Shown: positions 28,545 to 39,121 of the stretch, piece by piece
Layout of the letters: each line of letters begins with the position of its first letter
Position numbering within the stretch: position 1 is the first letter of the stretch
Source: Bacillus sonorensis NBRC 101234 = KCTC 13918
GTDB taxonomy: Bacteria > Bacillota > Bacilli > Bacillales > Bacillaceae
Reading direction: 5' to 3'
Assembly: GCF_001592005.1 (NCBI RefSeq)
Contig: NZ_BCVZ01000001.1
Coordinates: 248,001-312,000, forward strand
DNA length: 64,000 bases
Notes under the pieces: generated by a model
The model's database searches: none
Told to the model about the DNA's origin: nothing
Seen by the model: only the letters and a program-made list of their open reading frames with translations
Made by a program: the position numbers and the translations under genes

Positions 28545-29038
28545 AAAGAGTATTTGATAAATTGATAATGACGTATTTCAGGTGCATGCCTGTGCAGACT
28601 CAAACTCAGCCTCACCCTTTCCCAATCAGAATGCGCCTTTTTTGCGATCGAAGTCCCTGCCCCTGCAAGCTTTTATGTTGCACCAATCAGACAGCGTGCT
28701 GCCGGATCATTTACCCCTTGAACTGCGGCCGCTCTCGTTTGATCGTTCAATTCCCCCGAAAGGCAGGCGTCATCAAAGCCTCCCCGCCGCATTTTTCGTT
28801 TCCCTTTACAGAAGCCCTGCTCAGCACGCCGTCTCAGGCAAGCCTCTGGATATGAAAGTTCTTCCCATCTCAGGTTCAGATGGAAACTGACAATCCATTT
28901 GTTTTCCCATAGTAGGAATTAAAAGCTCCTCTAAAATCGTTTTTTTCGATGGCAAAAATCTAAATTATCAATTTTACTGATTTAGATTTCTCATTATAAA
29001 CTGAAGTAGAAATCAAACATACAGGAGGCATTGTCAAT
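28545..29038. other. Gene-free interval before the flavin reductase gene
   Basis: About 490 bases. An open frame at about 28582-28890 lacks a ribosome site and recognisable sequence. The right end carries the 9-bp inverted repeat at 28956-28989. Confidence 0.5.
28956..28989 (+). promoter_or_regulatory. Candidate operator upstream of the flavin reductase
   Basis: Perfect 9-bp arms AAATCTAAA and TTTAGATTT separated by 16 bases, next to a TATAAA at 28995. The spacing fits a dimeric winged-helix repressor. Assignment to a regulator is not possible from the sequence. Confidence 0.4.
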
Positions 29039-29665
29039 ATGGAGATTGCAGCTATCTGCGGAAGTTCCCGTCAAAACGGAACTACAGACATGCTTGTAAA
29101 CCAAATCATAGAGGGCCTTGATGCGGACAAGATCTTTCTGCGCGACTATCATGTCACTCCTGTACTGGATTGCCGGCACAGTGACAGCTTACCGTCTTAT
29201 CCTGACGATGATTATCGGGACTTGTTAACCCGGATCTTGAATAAAGACATCGTGATTTTCGCCACCCCTATCTATTGGTACGGCATGTCAGGACTGATGA
29301 AACATTTTATTGACCGTTGGTCGCAGACACTGCTTGAAAAAGGCAGAGATGATTTTAAACGACAGATGTCGGGGAAAACAGCATACGTCATCGCTGTCGG
29401 TGATGATGAACCGCATCTGAAGGGATTGCCGCTCATTCAGCAGTTTCAATATATCTTTGATTTTATGGAGATGACATTCGGCGGATATCTTATTGGCAAA
29501 GGCAATCGTCCCGGAAGCATTGCAAACGATTCGGCGGCGGTTTTTTCCGCGAACGGGCTGAAGCAAAAAGGAAGGGGAAATCATGACAAAAGAAAACGTG
29601 AACAATCGATACGCGCTATGGAGAAAACATTTTTTAGAGATCGTCAGGGCTTTCATCTTATATAA
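29039..29665 (+). CDS. NAD(P)H-dependent FMN reductase / flavodoxin-like (YwqN type)
   Basis: Flavodoxin-fold NADPH-dependent FMN reductase. The phosphate loop GSSRQNGTTDML is at residues 8-19 and the conserved PIYWYGMSGLMKHFIDRW is near 80-97. Resembles B. subtilis YwqN. The family usually ends near residue 180. Here about 25 further residues, very basic (KGRGNHDKRKREQ), overlap another small frame, so the last part may reflect a frameshift. ATG 29039 follows AGGAGG. It is monocistronic. Confidence 0.8.
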   Translation: MEIAAICGSSRQNGTTDMLVNQIIEGLDADKIFLRDYHVTPVLDCRHSDSLPSYPDDDYRDLLTRILNKDIVIFATPIYWYGMSGLMKHFIDRWSQTLLEKGRDDFKRQMSGKTAYVIAVGDDEPHLKGLPLIQQFQYIFDFMEMTFGGYLIGKGNRPGSIANDSAAVFSANGLKQKGRGNHDKRKREQSIRAMEKTFFRDRQGFHLI

Positions 29666-29669
29666 ATGA
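29583..29669 (+). CDS. Possible 28-codon frame overlapping the reductase 3' end
   Basis: Starts at ATG 29583 after AAGGAAGGGG, in a different frame from the reductase, and ends four bases past its stop. The peptide begins MTKENVNNRYALWRKH and ends in FLEIVRAFILYK. Either a translationally coupled micro-ORF or the original C-terminus or neighbour after a frameshift. Not recognised. Confidence 0.25.
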   Translation: MTKENVNNRYALWRKHFLEIVRAFILYK

Positions 29670-29746
29670 AATTTCAAGAATAAAACCGGAGCCTGTTACA
29701 TACCTTGTTGTATCTTTTGAGACAAATACAAGGAGGGACAAACCAA

Positions 29747-30061
29747 ATGAAAGAAGAAAAAATAGATTACAGCAAGGCTGCAGCATCTCCGGCATTTCAA
29801 GAGCTTTTAAAGAGAAAGCGCGCTTTCATCGTGCCGATGACGGTTTTCTTTCTGCTCTTTTACTTTCTTCTGCCGATTTTGACATCGTATTTTACCTTTT
29901 TAAATCAGCCCGCCGCCGGCTCTGTTACATGGGCGTGGGTATTCGCGATTGCACAATTCATCATGACGTGGACGCTATGCATTCTTTATACAAGAAAAGC
30001 CGAACAGTTCGATAGAATGGCAAATGATTTCAAACATGAAATAGGAGGGGCTGAATCATGA
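29747..30061 (+). CDS. ywcB: DUF485 membrane protein YwcB
   Basis: Small DUF485 protein, about 104 residues with two membrane spans (about 28-50 and 62-82). It starts at ATG 29747 after AGGAGGG. Its stop overlaps the ywcA start by four bases (ATGA). DUF485 proteins (YjcH type) accompany acetate/solute symporters, so it is probably an accessory subunit for YwcA. Confidence 0.9.
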   Translation: MKEEKIDYSKAAASPAFQELLKRKRAFIVPMTVFFLLFYFLLPILTSYFTFLNQPAAGSVTWAWVFAIAQFIMTWTLCILYTRKAEQFDRMANDFKHEIGGAES

Positions 30062-31596
30062 GCGCGACTGCCTTTATTCTGTTTCTTGTCATTGTGGCCC
30101 TCACGCTTGTCATCACGTATTTTGCAGCAAGGCAGACTAAAACGGCCAATGAGTTTTATACGGCCGGAGGGGGGCTCACCGGCATTCAAAACGGACTGGC
30201 CATTGCGGGAGATTATATGTCAGCCGCATCATTTCTCGGCATTGCAGGCATGATCGCTTTAAACGGTTTTGACGGCTTTTTTTACAGCATCGGTTTTCTG
30301 GTGGCATATTTGGTGGTGCTCTATATTGTCGCCGAGCCGCTCAGGAATCTCGGGAAGTTTACAATGGCGGATATGATCGCCTCACGCTTTAAACAAAAGA
30401 AAATCCGCGGAGTCGCGGCCTTAAACACAATTGCCATTTCAACATTTTACATGATCGCACAGCTCGTCGGCGCCGGAGCCCTGATCAAGCTACTGCTCGG
30501 CATTGACTATACGCTTGCGGTTTGCATTGTCGGCGTTTTGATGACCATCTACGTCGTTTTCGGGGGAATGATCGCAACGAGCTGGGTGCAGATCATTAAA
30601 GCGGTCCTTTTAATGGCGGGAACGCTTGTCATTTCAATCATGGTGTTTTCCAAGTTCGGATTCAGCCTCACGAACATGTTCGAACAAATGAAAGCGGCTA
30701 CTCCCCTTGGTGCGGACTTTTTGAACCCTGGCAATAAATATAAAGTTCCTCTTGAAACTCTTTCTCTGAACCTTGCGCTTGTCCTCGGAACTGCCGGGCT
30801 TCCCCACATTCTGATCCGGTTTTATACTGTGAAGGATGCAAAGACGGCAAGAAAATCGGTTGTTTCGGCCACATGGATTATCGGTGTTTTTTATATCATG
30901 ACGGTCTTTCTCGGTTTTGGCGCCGCCGCGTTTGTCGGTTTTGAAGACATTTTGGCTGCGGATAAGGCGGGGAACATGGCTGCGCCGCTCTTGGCACAGG
31001 CACTCGGCGGGGACTTCTTGTTCGCTTTTATTTCGGCCATCGCGTTTGCTACGATTTTAGCAGTTGTCACGGGCCTTGTCCTTTCGGCGGCTTCCGCTTT
31101 TGCACACGATATTTACAGTCAAATCATCAGAAAGGGAAACGCAACAGAGAAGGAGCAAATGCTCGCAGCAAGATGGGCTTCGATCGGTGTTTCCGTTCTT
31201 TCGATTCTGCTCGCCGTCTTTGCCCAATCGCTGAATGTCGCGTTTCTTGTGTCACTGGCCTTCGCCGTTGCGGCAAGCGCCAATCTGCCGCTGATTATTT
31301 TCACTGTTTTTTGGAAGCGTTTTAATGCAGCCGGAGCGCTGGCAGGCAGCTTGACCGGCCTTTTGAGCGCCCTGATTCTCGTTTCGATGAGCCCGAGTGT
31401 CTGGGATCCCGCAGGAAACGCCATTTTTATCGGAGAACCGCTGATTCCGTTATCTAATCCGGGAATCATCTCCATTCCGCTCGGCTTTTTAGGAGCTTAT
31501 CTCGGAACGGTCTTATTCCCAAAAGCTCCTGACCACGAAGCTTTTGCGGAAATTCAGGTAAAGGCGCATACGGGGATCCATATGGACAAATCATAG
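30058..31596 (+). CDS. ywcA: Sodium:solute symporter YwcA (ActP-like)
   Basis: Member of the solute:sodium symporter (SSS) family, 512 residues with 13 predicted membrane spans, in the ActP acetate/monocarboxylate branch. Conserved elements: NEFYTAGGGLTGIQNGLAIAG at about 31-50 and GTAGLPHILIRFYTV near 244-258. It probably imports a short monocarboxylate (acetate in E. coli ActP), but the substrate in Bacillus is not proved. Translationally coupled to ywcB. Confidence 0.92.
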   Translation: MSATAFILFLVIVALTLVITYFAARQTKTANEFYTAGGGLTGIQNGLAIAGDYMSAASFLGIAGMIALNGFDGFFYSIGFLVAYLVVLYIVAEPLRNLGKFTMADMIASRFKQKKIRGVAALNTIAISTFYMIAQLVGAGALIKLLLGIDYTLAVCIVGVLMTIYVVFGGMIATSWVQIIKAVLLMAGTLVISIMVFSKFGFSLTNMFEQMKAATPLGADFLNPGNKYKVPLETLSLNLALVLGTAGLPHILIRFYTVKDAKTARKSVVSATWIIGVFYIMTVFLGFGAAAFVGFEDILAADKAGNMAAPLLAQALGGDFLFAFISAIAFATILAVVTGLVLSAASAFAHDIYSQIIRKGNATEKEQMLAARWASIGVSVLSILLAVFAQSLNVAFLVSLAFAVAASANLPLIIFTVFWKRFNAAGALAGSLTGLLSALILVSMSPSVWDPAGNAIFIGEPLIPLSNPGIISIPLGFLGAYLGTVLFPKAPDHEAFAEIQVKAHTGIHMDKS

Positions 31597-31651
31597 TCCA
31601 AAACTCCGGGTCATTACAGCAAGGCCGGATTTCTACAGAAAAGGCATCCGG

Positions 31652-33151
31652 CTATTCACGCAAAAATGCCAACCGTTCAATCAACGGCTTTGTATAGCGG
31701 TAGATATCTTTGTAAATCGGAAAAATGTCCTGATACCGTTCGCTGAATTCCGGGCGGGGGAGAAATGACTCTTTTACGTGCACGAACTGCTCTGCGCACG
31801 CCTCCAGTGCCGGAAACCACCCGCATCCGACCGCAGCCAGCATCGCGGCTCCGAAAGCCGGGCCCTGCCCGCTCTTGAGCCTGATGATCTCCGCGTTAAA
31901 CATGTCGGCCTGGATTTGCAGCCATTGTTCACTTTTTGCTCCTCCGCCGATTGAAATGACGCGGCTGATCTTTTTTCCCCCGGCCCGGAATTGTTCAATG
32001 CTTTCATAGAGGGAAAATGTGATCCCTTCAATCACCGCCCTGATAAAATCAGCCCTCCTGTGTCCGCTGTCCATCCCGATGAAGCTGGCGCGAATATCCG
32101 GGTCAGCATGAGGGGTTCTTTCTCCGGAAAGATAGGGCGTAAACAGCAAGCCTCTTGCGCCGGGCCGGGAATTTTCCGCTTCGCAGATTAATGCATCAAA
32201 TGCTTCATGCTTGGCAAATACATCCTTAAACCAGCTAAAACTGCGGCCCGCTGAAAGCGTCACACCCATCGAATAATAAGCATCAGCTGCAGCATGGTTA
32301 AAAAAATGGATATTTCCCCGGAATTCTTGATCCGGATCCTTTTCGTACGTCAATACAACACCTGATGTGCCGATGCTGCACAGGGCGGTGTCATCATGCA
32401 AAATGCCGGCGCCGACCGCTCCGCAAGCATTGTCCGCTCCTCCGGCAAACACTTTAACTTCGGGTAAGAGCCCGGTCTCCCCGGCAAATTCGGGAGTGAT
32501 GCGGCCGACAAAACTGCCCGATTCCACTAATTCAGGACACATTGACTCGGGGATGCCAAACCGGCGGCACATGTCGCTGCTCCATGTTTTATGTTTTACA
32601 TCAAGCAGCAGAGTGCCCGCTGCATCTGAGTACTCGCTGTGAAGGCGTCCTGTCATGCAGTATCTGACATAATCCTTTGGCAGCAAAAATACGGCGGCCT
32701 TGTCGAACAGCTCTTTTTCATGCTCCTTCACCCACAGGAGCTTTGGAAGGGTAAACCCCTCAAGCGCGGGATTTTTGACAAGCTCCAGGAGACGCGCTTC
32801 TCCGATTGTTTCGTTAATCAGCCTGCATTGATCTGTCGTCCTTGTGTCATTCCACAATATCGCATTCCGCAGTACAGCCCCTTGGCCGTCTAAAAGCACC
32901 AATCCATGCATTTGTCCGGAAAAGCTGATGCCTTTGATTTCTCCCGCTTCTCCGCGATGGTTTTCGACCAGTTCTTTTACGGCTTCCTTCGTTTTTTCCG
33001 CCCATTCGCGGGGATCCTGTTCAGAATAACCGGAATGGGGCTCGATGATTGAGAACGGCCTTGAGGCTTCCCCGCATATCTCGCCAAACTGATTGACGAG
33101 AATTGCTTTGACTGCGCTAGTGCCGAGGTCGGCACCGATGACATATTCCAC
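31652..33151 (-). CDS. xylB: Xylulokinase
   Basis: FGGY-family carbohydrate kinase, 499 residues, that phosphorylates D-xylulose to xylulose 5-phosphate. N-terminal phosphate loop GADLGTSAVKAILV at 5-18, substrate block FSGQMHGLVLLD near 74-85 (QMHG typical of xylulokinase), and ISIGGGAKSEQWLQIQAD near 400. GTG 33151 overlaps the xylA stop as TAGTG, a one-base overlap that implies coupling. No strong terminator is visible between it and ywcA, apart from a weak GCCGGAT / ATCCGGC pair near 31622-31650. Confidence 0.96.
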   Translation of the reverse strand: MEYVIGADLGTSAVKAILVNQFGEICGEASRPFSIIEPHSGYSEQDPREWAEKTKEAVKELVENHRGEAGEIKGISFSGQMHGLVLLDGQGAVLRNAILWNDTRTTDQCRLINETIGEARLLELVKNPALEGFTLPKLLWVKEHEKELFDKAAVFLLPKDYVRYCMTGRLHSEYSDAAGTLLLDVKHKTWSSDMCRRFGIPESMCPELVESGSFVGRITPEFAGETGLLPEVKVFAGGADNACGAVGAGILHDDTALCSIGTSGVVLTYEKDPDQEFRGNIHFFNHAAADAYYSMGVTLSAGRSFSWFKDVFAKHEAFDALICEAENSRPGARGLLFTPYLSGERTPHADPDIRASFIGMDSGHRRADFIRAVIEGITFSLYESIEQFRAGGKKISRVISIGGGAKSEQWLQIQADMFNAEIIRLKSGQGPAFGAAMLAAVGCGWFPALEACAEQFVHVKESFLPRPEFSERYQDIFPIYKDIYRYTKPLIERLAFLRE

Positions 33152-34497
33152 TACTGTATCCCCTTTCTTGCCGGCGACTCCCGCAACACATTCAATAAAT
33201 ACCGATTCACGGTCGCTTTAAGGGTTTCCTGCCGGCCGGACAGATTTTCGATGCTGTCGTTTTCGAGGGCATAGGCGGCAAGTTTTTTCAAATCGGTTTT
33301 TCCTTCGGCAATGTCCAGGCCGATTCCGGTCGTAAAGCTTTTGTAGCGCTCTTCTATGACGCGTTCAATCGCTTGATCCTCCAAAAGCCGATAGGCGACT
33401 TTAAATCCGGCCGCATATGTATCCATTCCCGCAATATGGCCGTGAAATAAATCTTCGTCCGCAAATGAGGCGCGCCTTACTTTCGCATCAAAGTTGATGC
33501 CGCCTGTTTTGAAGCCTCCTGCTTTGACAATCTCATACATAGCGAGAACGGCGCCATACAGATCTGTCGGAAACTCATCCGTATCCCAGCCCAAAAGCAG
33601 ATCCCCCTGATTCGCATCAATCGATCCGAGCATATCATGAAGAGCGGCCACCCTCAGCTCATGCTCAAACGTATGTCCGGCAAGCGTGGCGTGGTTTGCT
33701 TCCAGATTTAATTTAAAGTGTTCTTTTAAACCGTACGTATCCAAAAAAGCAATCGATGTCGCCGCATCAAAATCGTACTGGTGCTTTGTCGGCTCTTTTG
33801 GCTTCGGTTCAATCAGGAATTGGCCGTCAAACCCGATCTCATCAGCATAATCAACGGCCATTCCGTAGAAAGCCGCCAAATTGCCGAGCTCCAGTTTCAT
33901 GTTTGTATTCAGCAATGTATCATAACCTTCCCGGCCGCCCCAGAACACGTAATTTTCGGCACCGAGCTCTTTGGCGATTTCCAAACCCTTTTTCACCTTT
34001 GCCGCCGCATAGGCATATACATCCGCATTGCACGATGTAGCAGCGCCGTGGACAAAACGGGAATGCGTAAACATGTTCGCTGTATTCCACAGCAATTTAA
34101 CTCCGCTTGACTCCATCATTTCTTTTAGGAAAGACACCATTTTATCCAAATAAAGAAACGTTTCCCTCAAGGTGTCCCCTTCCTGAACCACATCGACATC
34201 ATGAAAACAGAAGTATGGAACGCCGAGTTTCTCAAAAAATTCAAATGCCGCTTCAGCGCGGGCTTTTGCTTGATCCAAAGGATGCGTCATCCTGTTCCAT
34301 GAGCGGTTCATTGTTCCCGCGCCGAACGGATCGCTTCCGTCTCCATCAAAAGTATGCCAATACGAAACGGCAAAACGGAGATGCTCCTTCATCGTTTTGC
34401 CGCCGATCCGCTCATCAGGGTTATAGTATTTAAAAGCAAATGGATGATCCGAGTCTGCGCCTTCATACTTGACTGTTCCCACATTTTTAAAAAACAT
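33151..34497 (-). CDS. xylA: Xylose isomerase
   Basis: TIM-barrel metalloenzyme, 448 residues, that converts D-xylose to D-xylulose. Visible: FCFHDVDV near 100, [12 protein letters not shown] near 187, [16 protein letters not shown] near 231 and WDTDEFPTD near 304 with metal-binding Glu/Asp. ATG 34497 follows AAGGAGGA. First gene of xylAB, behind an XylR operator and a cre-like site. Confidence 0.97.
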   Translation of the reverse strand: MFFKNVGTVKYEGADSDHPFAFKYYNPDERIGGKTMKEHLRFAVSYWHTFDGDGSDPFGAGTMNRSWNRMTHPLDQAKARAEAAFEFFEKLGVPYFCFHDVDVVQEGDTLRETFLYLDKMVSFLKEMMESSGVKLLWNTANMFTHSRFVHGAATSCNADVYAYAAAKVKKGLEIAKELGAENYVFWGGREGYDTLLNTNMKLELGNLAAFYGMAVDYADEIGFDGQFLIEPKPKEPTKHQYDFDAATSIAFLDTYGLKEHFKLNLEANHATLAGHTFEHELRVAALHDMLGSIDANQGDLLLGWDTDEFPTDLYGAVLAMYEIVKAGGFKTGGINFDAKVRRASFADEDLFHGHIAGMDTYAAGFKVAYRLLEDQAIERVIEERYKSFTTGIGLDIAEGKTDLKKLAAYALENDSIENLSGRQETLKATVNRYLLNVLRESPARKGIQ

Positions 34498-34521
34498 TTT
34501 CAGTCCTCCTTAGAAAAATAA

Positions 34522-34546
34522 TAAGTTTGTTTATCCATTAAACTAA
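34522..34546 (-). promoter_or_regulatory. XylR operator (xylO)
   Basis: Dyad TAAGTTT...AAACTAA closely resembling the Bacillus xyl operator. It lies just downstream of the predicted xylA start point, so XylR would block transcription in the absence of xylose. Confidence 0.75.
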
Positions 34547-34559
34547 CTCCTTTTCATTT

Positions 34560-34588
34560 ATTTTACAGGATGTGTGAAACGCTTTCAA
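34560..34588 (-). promoter_or_regulatory. xylA promoter with overlapping cre-like sequence
   Basis: Minus strand TTGAAA (34588-34583), a 17-base spacer and TAAAAT (34565-34560). The sequence TTGAAAGCGTTTCA over the -35 is the ideal cre TGAAAGCGCTTTCA less one base, a possible CcpA site. Confidence 0.75.
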
Positions 34589-34606
34589 TTGCAAATGTAG
34601 AAAAAT

Positions 34607-34636
34607 TTGAGTTTTTAAAATTTGCTATATTATAAT
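34607..34636 (+). promoter_or_regulatory. xylR promoter
   Basis: TTGAGT, an 18-base spacer and a perfect TATAAT, back to back with the xylA promoter. Confidence 0.6.
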
Positions 34637-34677
34637 AGACTCACATATTCTAACCTTTGCTAAAGCGAGTGATCGTA

Positions 34678-35841
34678 TTGAATACCGCGGATCAAGCCCT
34701 TGTAAAAAAAATGAATAAAATCCTGATTCTTGAGCAGATCATTGACAATGCACCCATCTCAAGGGCGAAGCTTTCAGAAATTACGGGGCTCAATAAATCA
34801 ACCGTTTCTTCCCAAGTGTCTTCCCTGCTTCAAAAGGAAATGATTTATGAAACGGGCCGCGGTGAATCGAGCGGCGGCAGACGGCCTGTCATGCTGAAAT
34901 TCAACCGAAAAGCCGGCTATGCGATCGGCGCCGACATTGGAACGAACTACATCATCATCGTTTTAACCGATCTGGAAGGCGAGATCATTGAACATTACGA
35001 GCGGGAGCTTGATGAGAAGGATATTGAGGCGACAGAGCGTACCCTGTTTGAACTGATCGATCATGCCGTCAAAAAGATGCCTGATTCCCATTATGGCTTG
35101 ACTGGAATTGGGGTATGTGTGCCCGGCCTGGTCGATAATGACCAGAATGTGGTTTTCACCCCGAATAAACCGATTCACACGCTCCAATTGAAACGTCTTC
35201 TTGAGGAAAGATACAATGTCCCGATTTTCATTGAAAATGAAGCAAATGCCGGGGCTATCGGAGAAAGGGAGTACGGTGATGCCGGAGATCTGAAACACGC
35301 CATTTTTGTCAGCATCAATACAGGTATCGGTTTAGGTATTTTGATGAACGGCAAACTTTTCAGAGGAGTGCATGGTTTTTCAGGAGAAGCCGGGCACATG
35401 TCAATTGATATCAACGGCCCTCTATGCAGATGCGGAAACAAAGGCTGCTGGGAGCTGTATGCGTCAGAAAGAGCCGTCTTTTCTTCATACCTCTCGCATG
35501 GAAGTGCGCCTTTGCATCAGACCGTCAAGGCGCTGGCCGACAGCCGAGATCAAAAGATGCTGGAAACGTTCGAAACATTTGGCTTTTACATCGGCGTGGG
35601 CCTTGTCAACATTATCAAAACATTGAATCCGGAAACGATTATTTTGCGAAATACGATGATTGAATCCTATCCGCTGATCGTCGATGTTATTAAAAAAACC
35701 ATTTCCTCAAGAAGCAAAAAAGAAGCGCTGACCGATTGCCGTTTAACCGTTTCCTCTCTCGGACGAACCGCCTCATCATTGGGAGCTTCCTATATTGTCA
35801 TTGAGCGTTTTTTGGAGAGATTTATGAACGAGCAATTTTGA
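34678..35841 (+). CDS. xylR: Xylose operon repressor XylR (ROK family)
   Basis: ROK-family repressor, about 387 residues. A winged helix-turn-helix (residues about 15-75, SRAKLSEITGLNKSTVSSQV) precedes a sugar-kinase-like effector domain with DIGTNYIIIVLTDLEG near 88, and the zinc motif CRCGNKGCWELYAS near 255. It starts at TTG 34678, with AAAGCGAGTGATC as ribosome site, which agrees with the B. subtilis protein start. Divergent from xylAB. Xylose is the expected inducer and glucose an anti-inducer. Confidence 0.95.
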   Translation: MNTADQALVKKMNKILILEQIIDNAPISRAKLSEITGLNKSTVSSQVSSLLQKEMIYETGRGESSGGRRPVMLKFNRKAGYAIGADIGTNYIIIVLTDLEGEIIEHYERELDEKDIEATERTLFELIDHAVKKMPDSHYGLTGIGVCVPGLVDNDQNVVFTPNKPIHTLQLKRLLEERYNVPIFIENEANAGAIGEREYGDAGDLKHAIFVSINTGIGLGILMNGKLFRGVHGFSGEAGHMSIDINGPLCRCGNKGCWELYASERAVFSSYLSHGSAPLHQTVKALADSRDQKMLETFETFGFYIGVGLVNIIKTLNPETIILRNTMIESYPLIVDVIKKTISSRSKKEALTDCRLTVSSLGRTASSLGASYIVIERFLERFMNEQF

Positions 35842-35864
35842 CGGTCCCGATCATCTTATTAAAC

Positions 35865-37371
<1,507 letters not shown>

Positions 37372-37375
<4 letters not shown>

Positions 37376-38289
37376 GCTTCTTCATTCCTTCCTTCTTCTG
37401 AATGAGGACTCCATATATACGATTTCGTGTGGTCGATCCAAGCCCTTGCCGCAAATGAAAGATAACGGTCCTTTCTCCAAATGACGGCGACATGCCAAGG
37501 GATGGCCGGCCTGACGACGGGGATGATCTTGACTCGTTCGGGATCAAGGTCCCGGCAGATTCTTTCGGGGAGAAGACCGATGCCGAGATTCGCCGATACC
37601 ATTTCACTGATAAAATCCCACTGGGATGTTTCATAAATCACGTTCGGCCGAAATCCGGCCTTTAAGCATGCCGTAATGATCCGCTCATGAAGGACAAAGT
37701 CTTCACGAAAAAAAATAAACGGCTCTTCACTCAGCTGCTGAAGCTCAATCTCCTCTTCATCGGCAAAACGGTGTGACGGATGAACAAGCAGCATTAAATT
37801 CTCTTTTACAATCGTAAAGGAATGAAAAATCTCTTCTTTTGCAGGCAGAACGACGACTCCGATATCAAGCGATCCGTCCTCTACACCCTCCTGCACCTTT
37901 ACAGATCCGTGTTCAACAAGCTGAAACGTGACATTCGGATATTTGTCCCTAAAGTCACCGATGACCTTCGGAAAAAAGCCTGAACCGATCATCGGCGGCA
38001 GGCCGATCCGGACATGCCCTTTTTTCACGTCCATCAAGTCATTCAGCTCTGAAGTCAAATTTTGAAACGATTTGGTGATTTCCTGGGCCTGCACATACAT
38101 GCTTTGGCCGGCATCAGTCAGTTCAATCTGCCTTCCGCGCCGGTAAAACAGCTCGATTCCCAGCTCTTCTTCAAGGTTCTTGATCATTTTTGAAATCGTC
38201 GGCTGTGATATATATAGGGATTGGGCGGCCTTTGTAAAGCTTTTCAAACGGGCTACCTCTAAAAAGTAGGTTAAATGACGTATGTCCAT
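37372..38289 (-). CDS. ywbI: LysR-family regulator YwbI
   Basis: LysR-type transcriptional regulator, 305 residues. N-terminal winged helix (residues 1-60, [20 protein letters not shown] with [12 protein letters not shown]) and a periplasmic-binding-like effector domain. It overlaps thiM, yet in B. subtilis ywbI lies divergently beside ywbHG. By analogy with CidR/AlsR and their LrgAB/CidAB-type targets it more likely controls ywbHG than thiamine genes (inference). Here about 1.3 kb separates it from ywbH. Confidence 0.88.
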
Positions 38290-38398
38290 TTGTTTGACAT
38301 CCTTTCAGAGCTTGGTGCAAGATTTTCGCTTTACATCATATTTTAAACCAATTTTCATATTTTCTCACACCCCAATCGCTTTGCCGGCCAATATAAAA

Positions 38399-38428
38399 AG
38401 CGCTGGCGGCTTGCTGCCGACAGCGCTT
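38399..38428 (-). terminator. Terminator after the YwqI-like gene
   Basis: AAGCGCTG-CGGC / GCCG-CAGCGCTT stem followed by TTTTAT on the minus strand, overlapping the stop codon. Confidence 0.8.
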
Positions 38429-38696
38429 ATTTTCGGGCGATCGCCTCGTCTTGCTCCTTCAAGGAATTCACATTTGAACGCGTGTCCTCGATGTTTTTAT
38501 ACACAGCCTCTTTGTACTGATTGACCATATCGCGGATGGTTTCCTCCCGTTCAAGCCACTTTTTTGTAAAATCAAGCTTGTTTTGTCCAAGCGATCCAGC
38601 TGACGGGCCATTTAGGGAAAGCGAGTCAAGCGCGCTTTTCACTTGATCCAGCTGTTTCATGACGACTTTATGGTTCAATTTGATCGTTTTGCTCAT
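38427..38696 (-). CDS. YwqI-like (DUF5344) T7SS/LXG accessory protein
   Basis: 89 residues, all-helical, about the size and shape of WXG100/ESX small proteins. It resembles B. subtilis YwqI, which partners YwqH upstream of the LXG toxin YwqJ. Contains LDQVKSALDSL and KWLEREETIRDMVNQY helical hairpin sequences. I start at ATG 38696, which overlaps the YwqH-like stop (ATGA) and follows AAAGGGTGG. No LXG toxin or immunity gene follows, as a terminator overlaps the stop codon. Confidence 0.75.
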   Translation of the reverse strand: MSKTIKLNHKVVMKQLDQVKSALDSLSLNGPSAGSLGQNKLDFTKKWLEREETIRDMVNQYKEAVYKNIEDTRSNVNSLKEQDEAIARK

Positions 38697-39121
38697 TTCA
38701 ACCACCCTTTTAACCCGTTGATTGTACTATGCAGAGCGTCGATTGCCTCTTCCCCCTTTTCCAGGAGAAAGTCCGCCCGGTCCGCAGACCAGCTTGCAGC
38801 TTCGACTGCTCCTTTTTCAGCGTCTAAAGCAAATATTTTCAAATCGATTTTATGAATATACCTCTCATAATCATCGTTAAATATTCTATACATTGCGGTG
38901 TGCGCTTCATCACGTGCTTCATCAAAGTCGGCTGCCCGGCTTCCGGTCCACGCTTCTCCAAGACCAGGACGCAAAATCTGTCTGATTTCTTCGATGCCCA
39001 AGCTTTGTTCTCTTTCAACATCGCGTTTCGCCCGCTCCAGTCTCGCAATTTGTTCTTCCAGCTCCGCCGCCTTGTGGGAGAGAACCCCGTGTATTTTCTC
39101 CAGCGTGCCTGAGTAGTCCAT
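38693..39121 (-). CDS. YwqH-like (DUF5082) T7SS/LXG accessory protein
   Basis: 142 residues, helical with a long coiled-coil start (EELEEQIARLERAKRDVEREQ-like region near 20-40) and a WTGSRAADFDEARDEA motif near 58-73 that recalls the W-x-G turn of ESX proteins. Resembles YwqH. ATG 39121 follows AGAGGTGA. It overlaps the YwqI-like gene by four bases. In B. subtilis such pairs are thought to assist export of an adjacent LXG toxin, which is missing here. Confidence 0.75.
   Translation of the reverse strand: MDYSGTLEKIHGVLSHKAAELEEQIARLERAKRDVEREQSLGIEEIRQILRPGLGEAWTGSRAADFDEARDEAHTAMYRIFNDDYERYIHKIDLKIFALDAEKGAVEAASWSADRADFLLEKGEEAIDALHSTINGLKGWLK

Noticed and set aside
28582-28890. Plus-strand open frame of about 100 codons after slrA
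   Set aside because: No ribosome site, unusual composition (Pro/Ser/His rich), no recognisable domain; probably chance.
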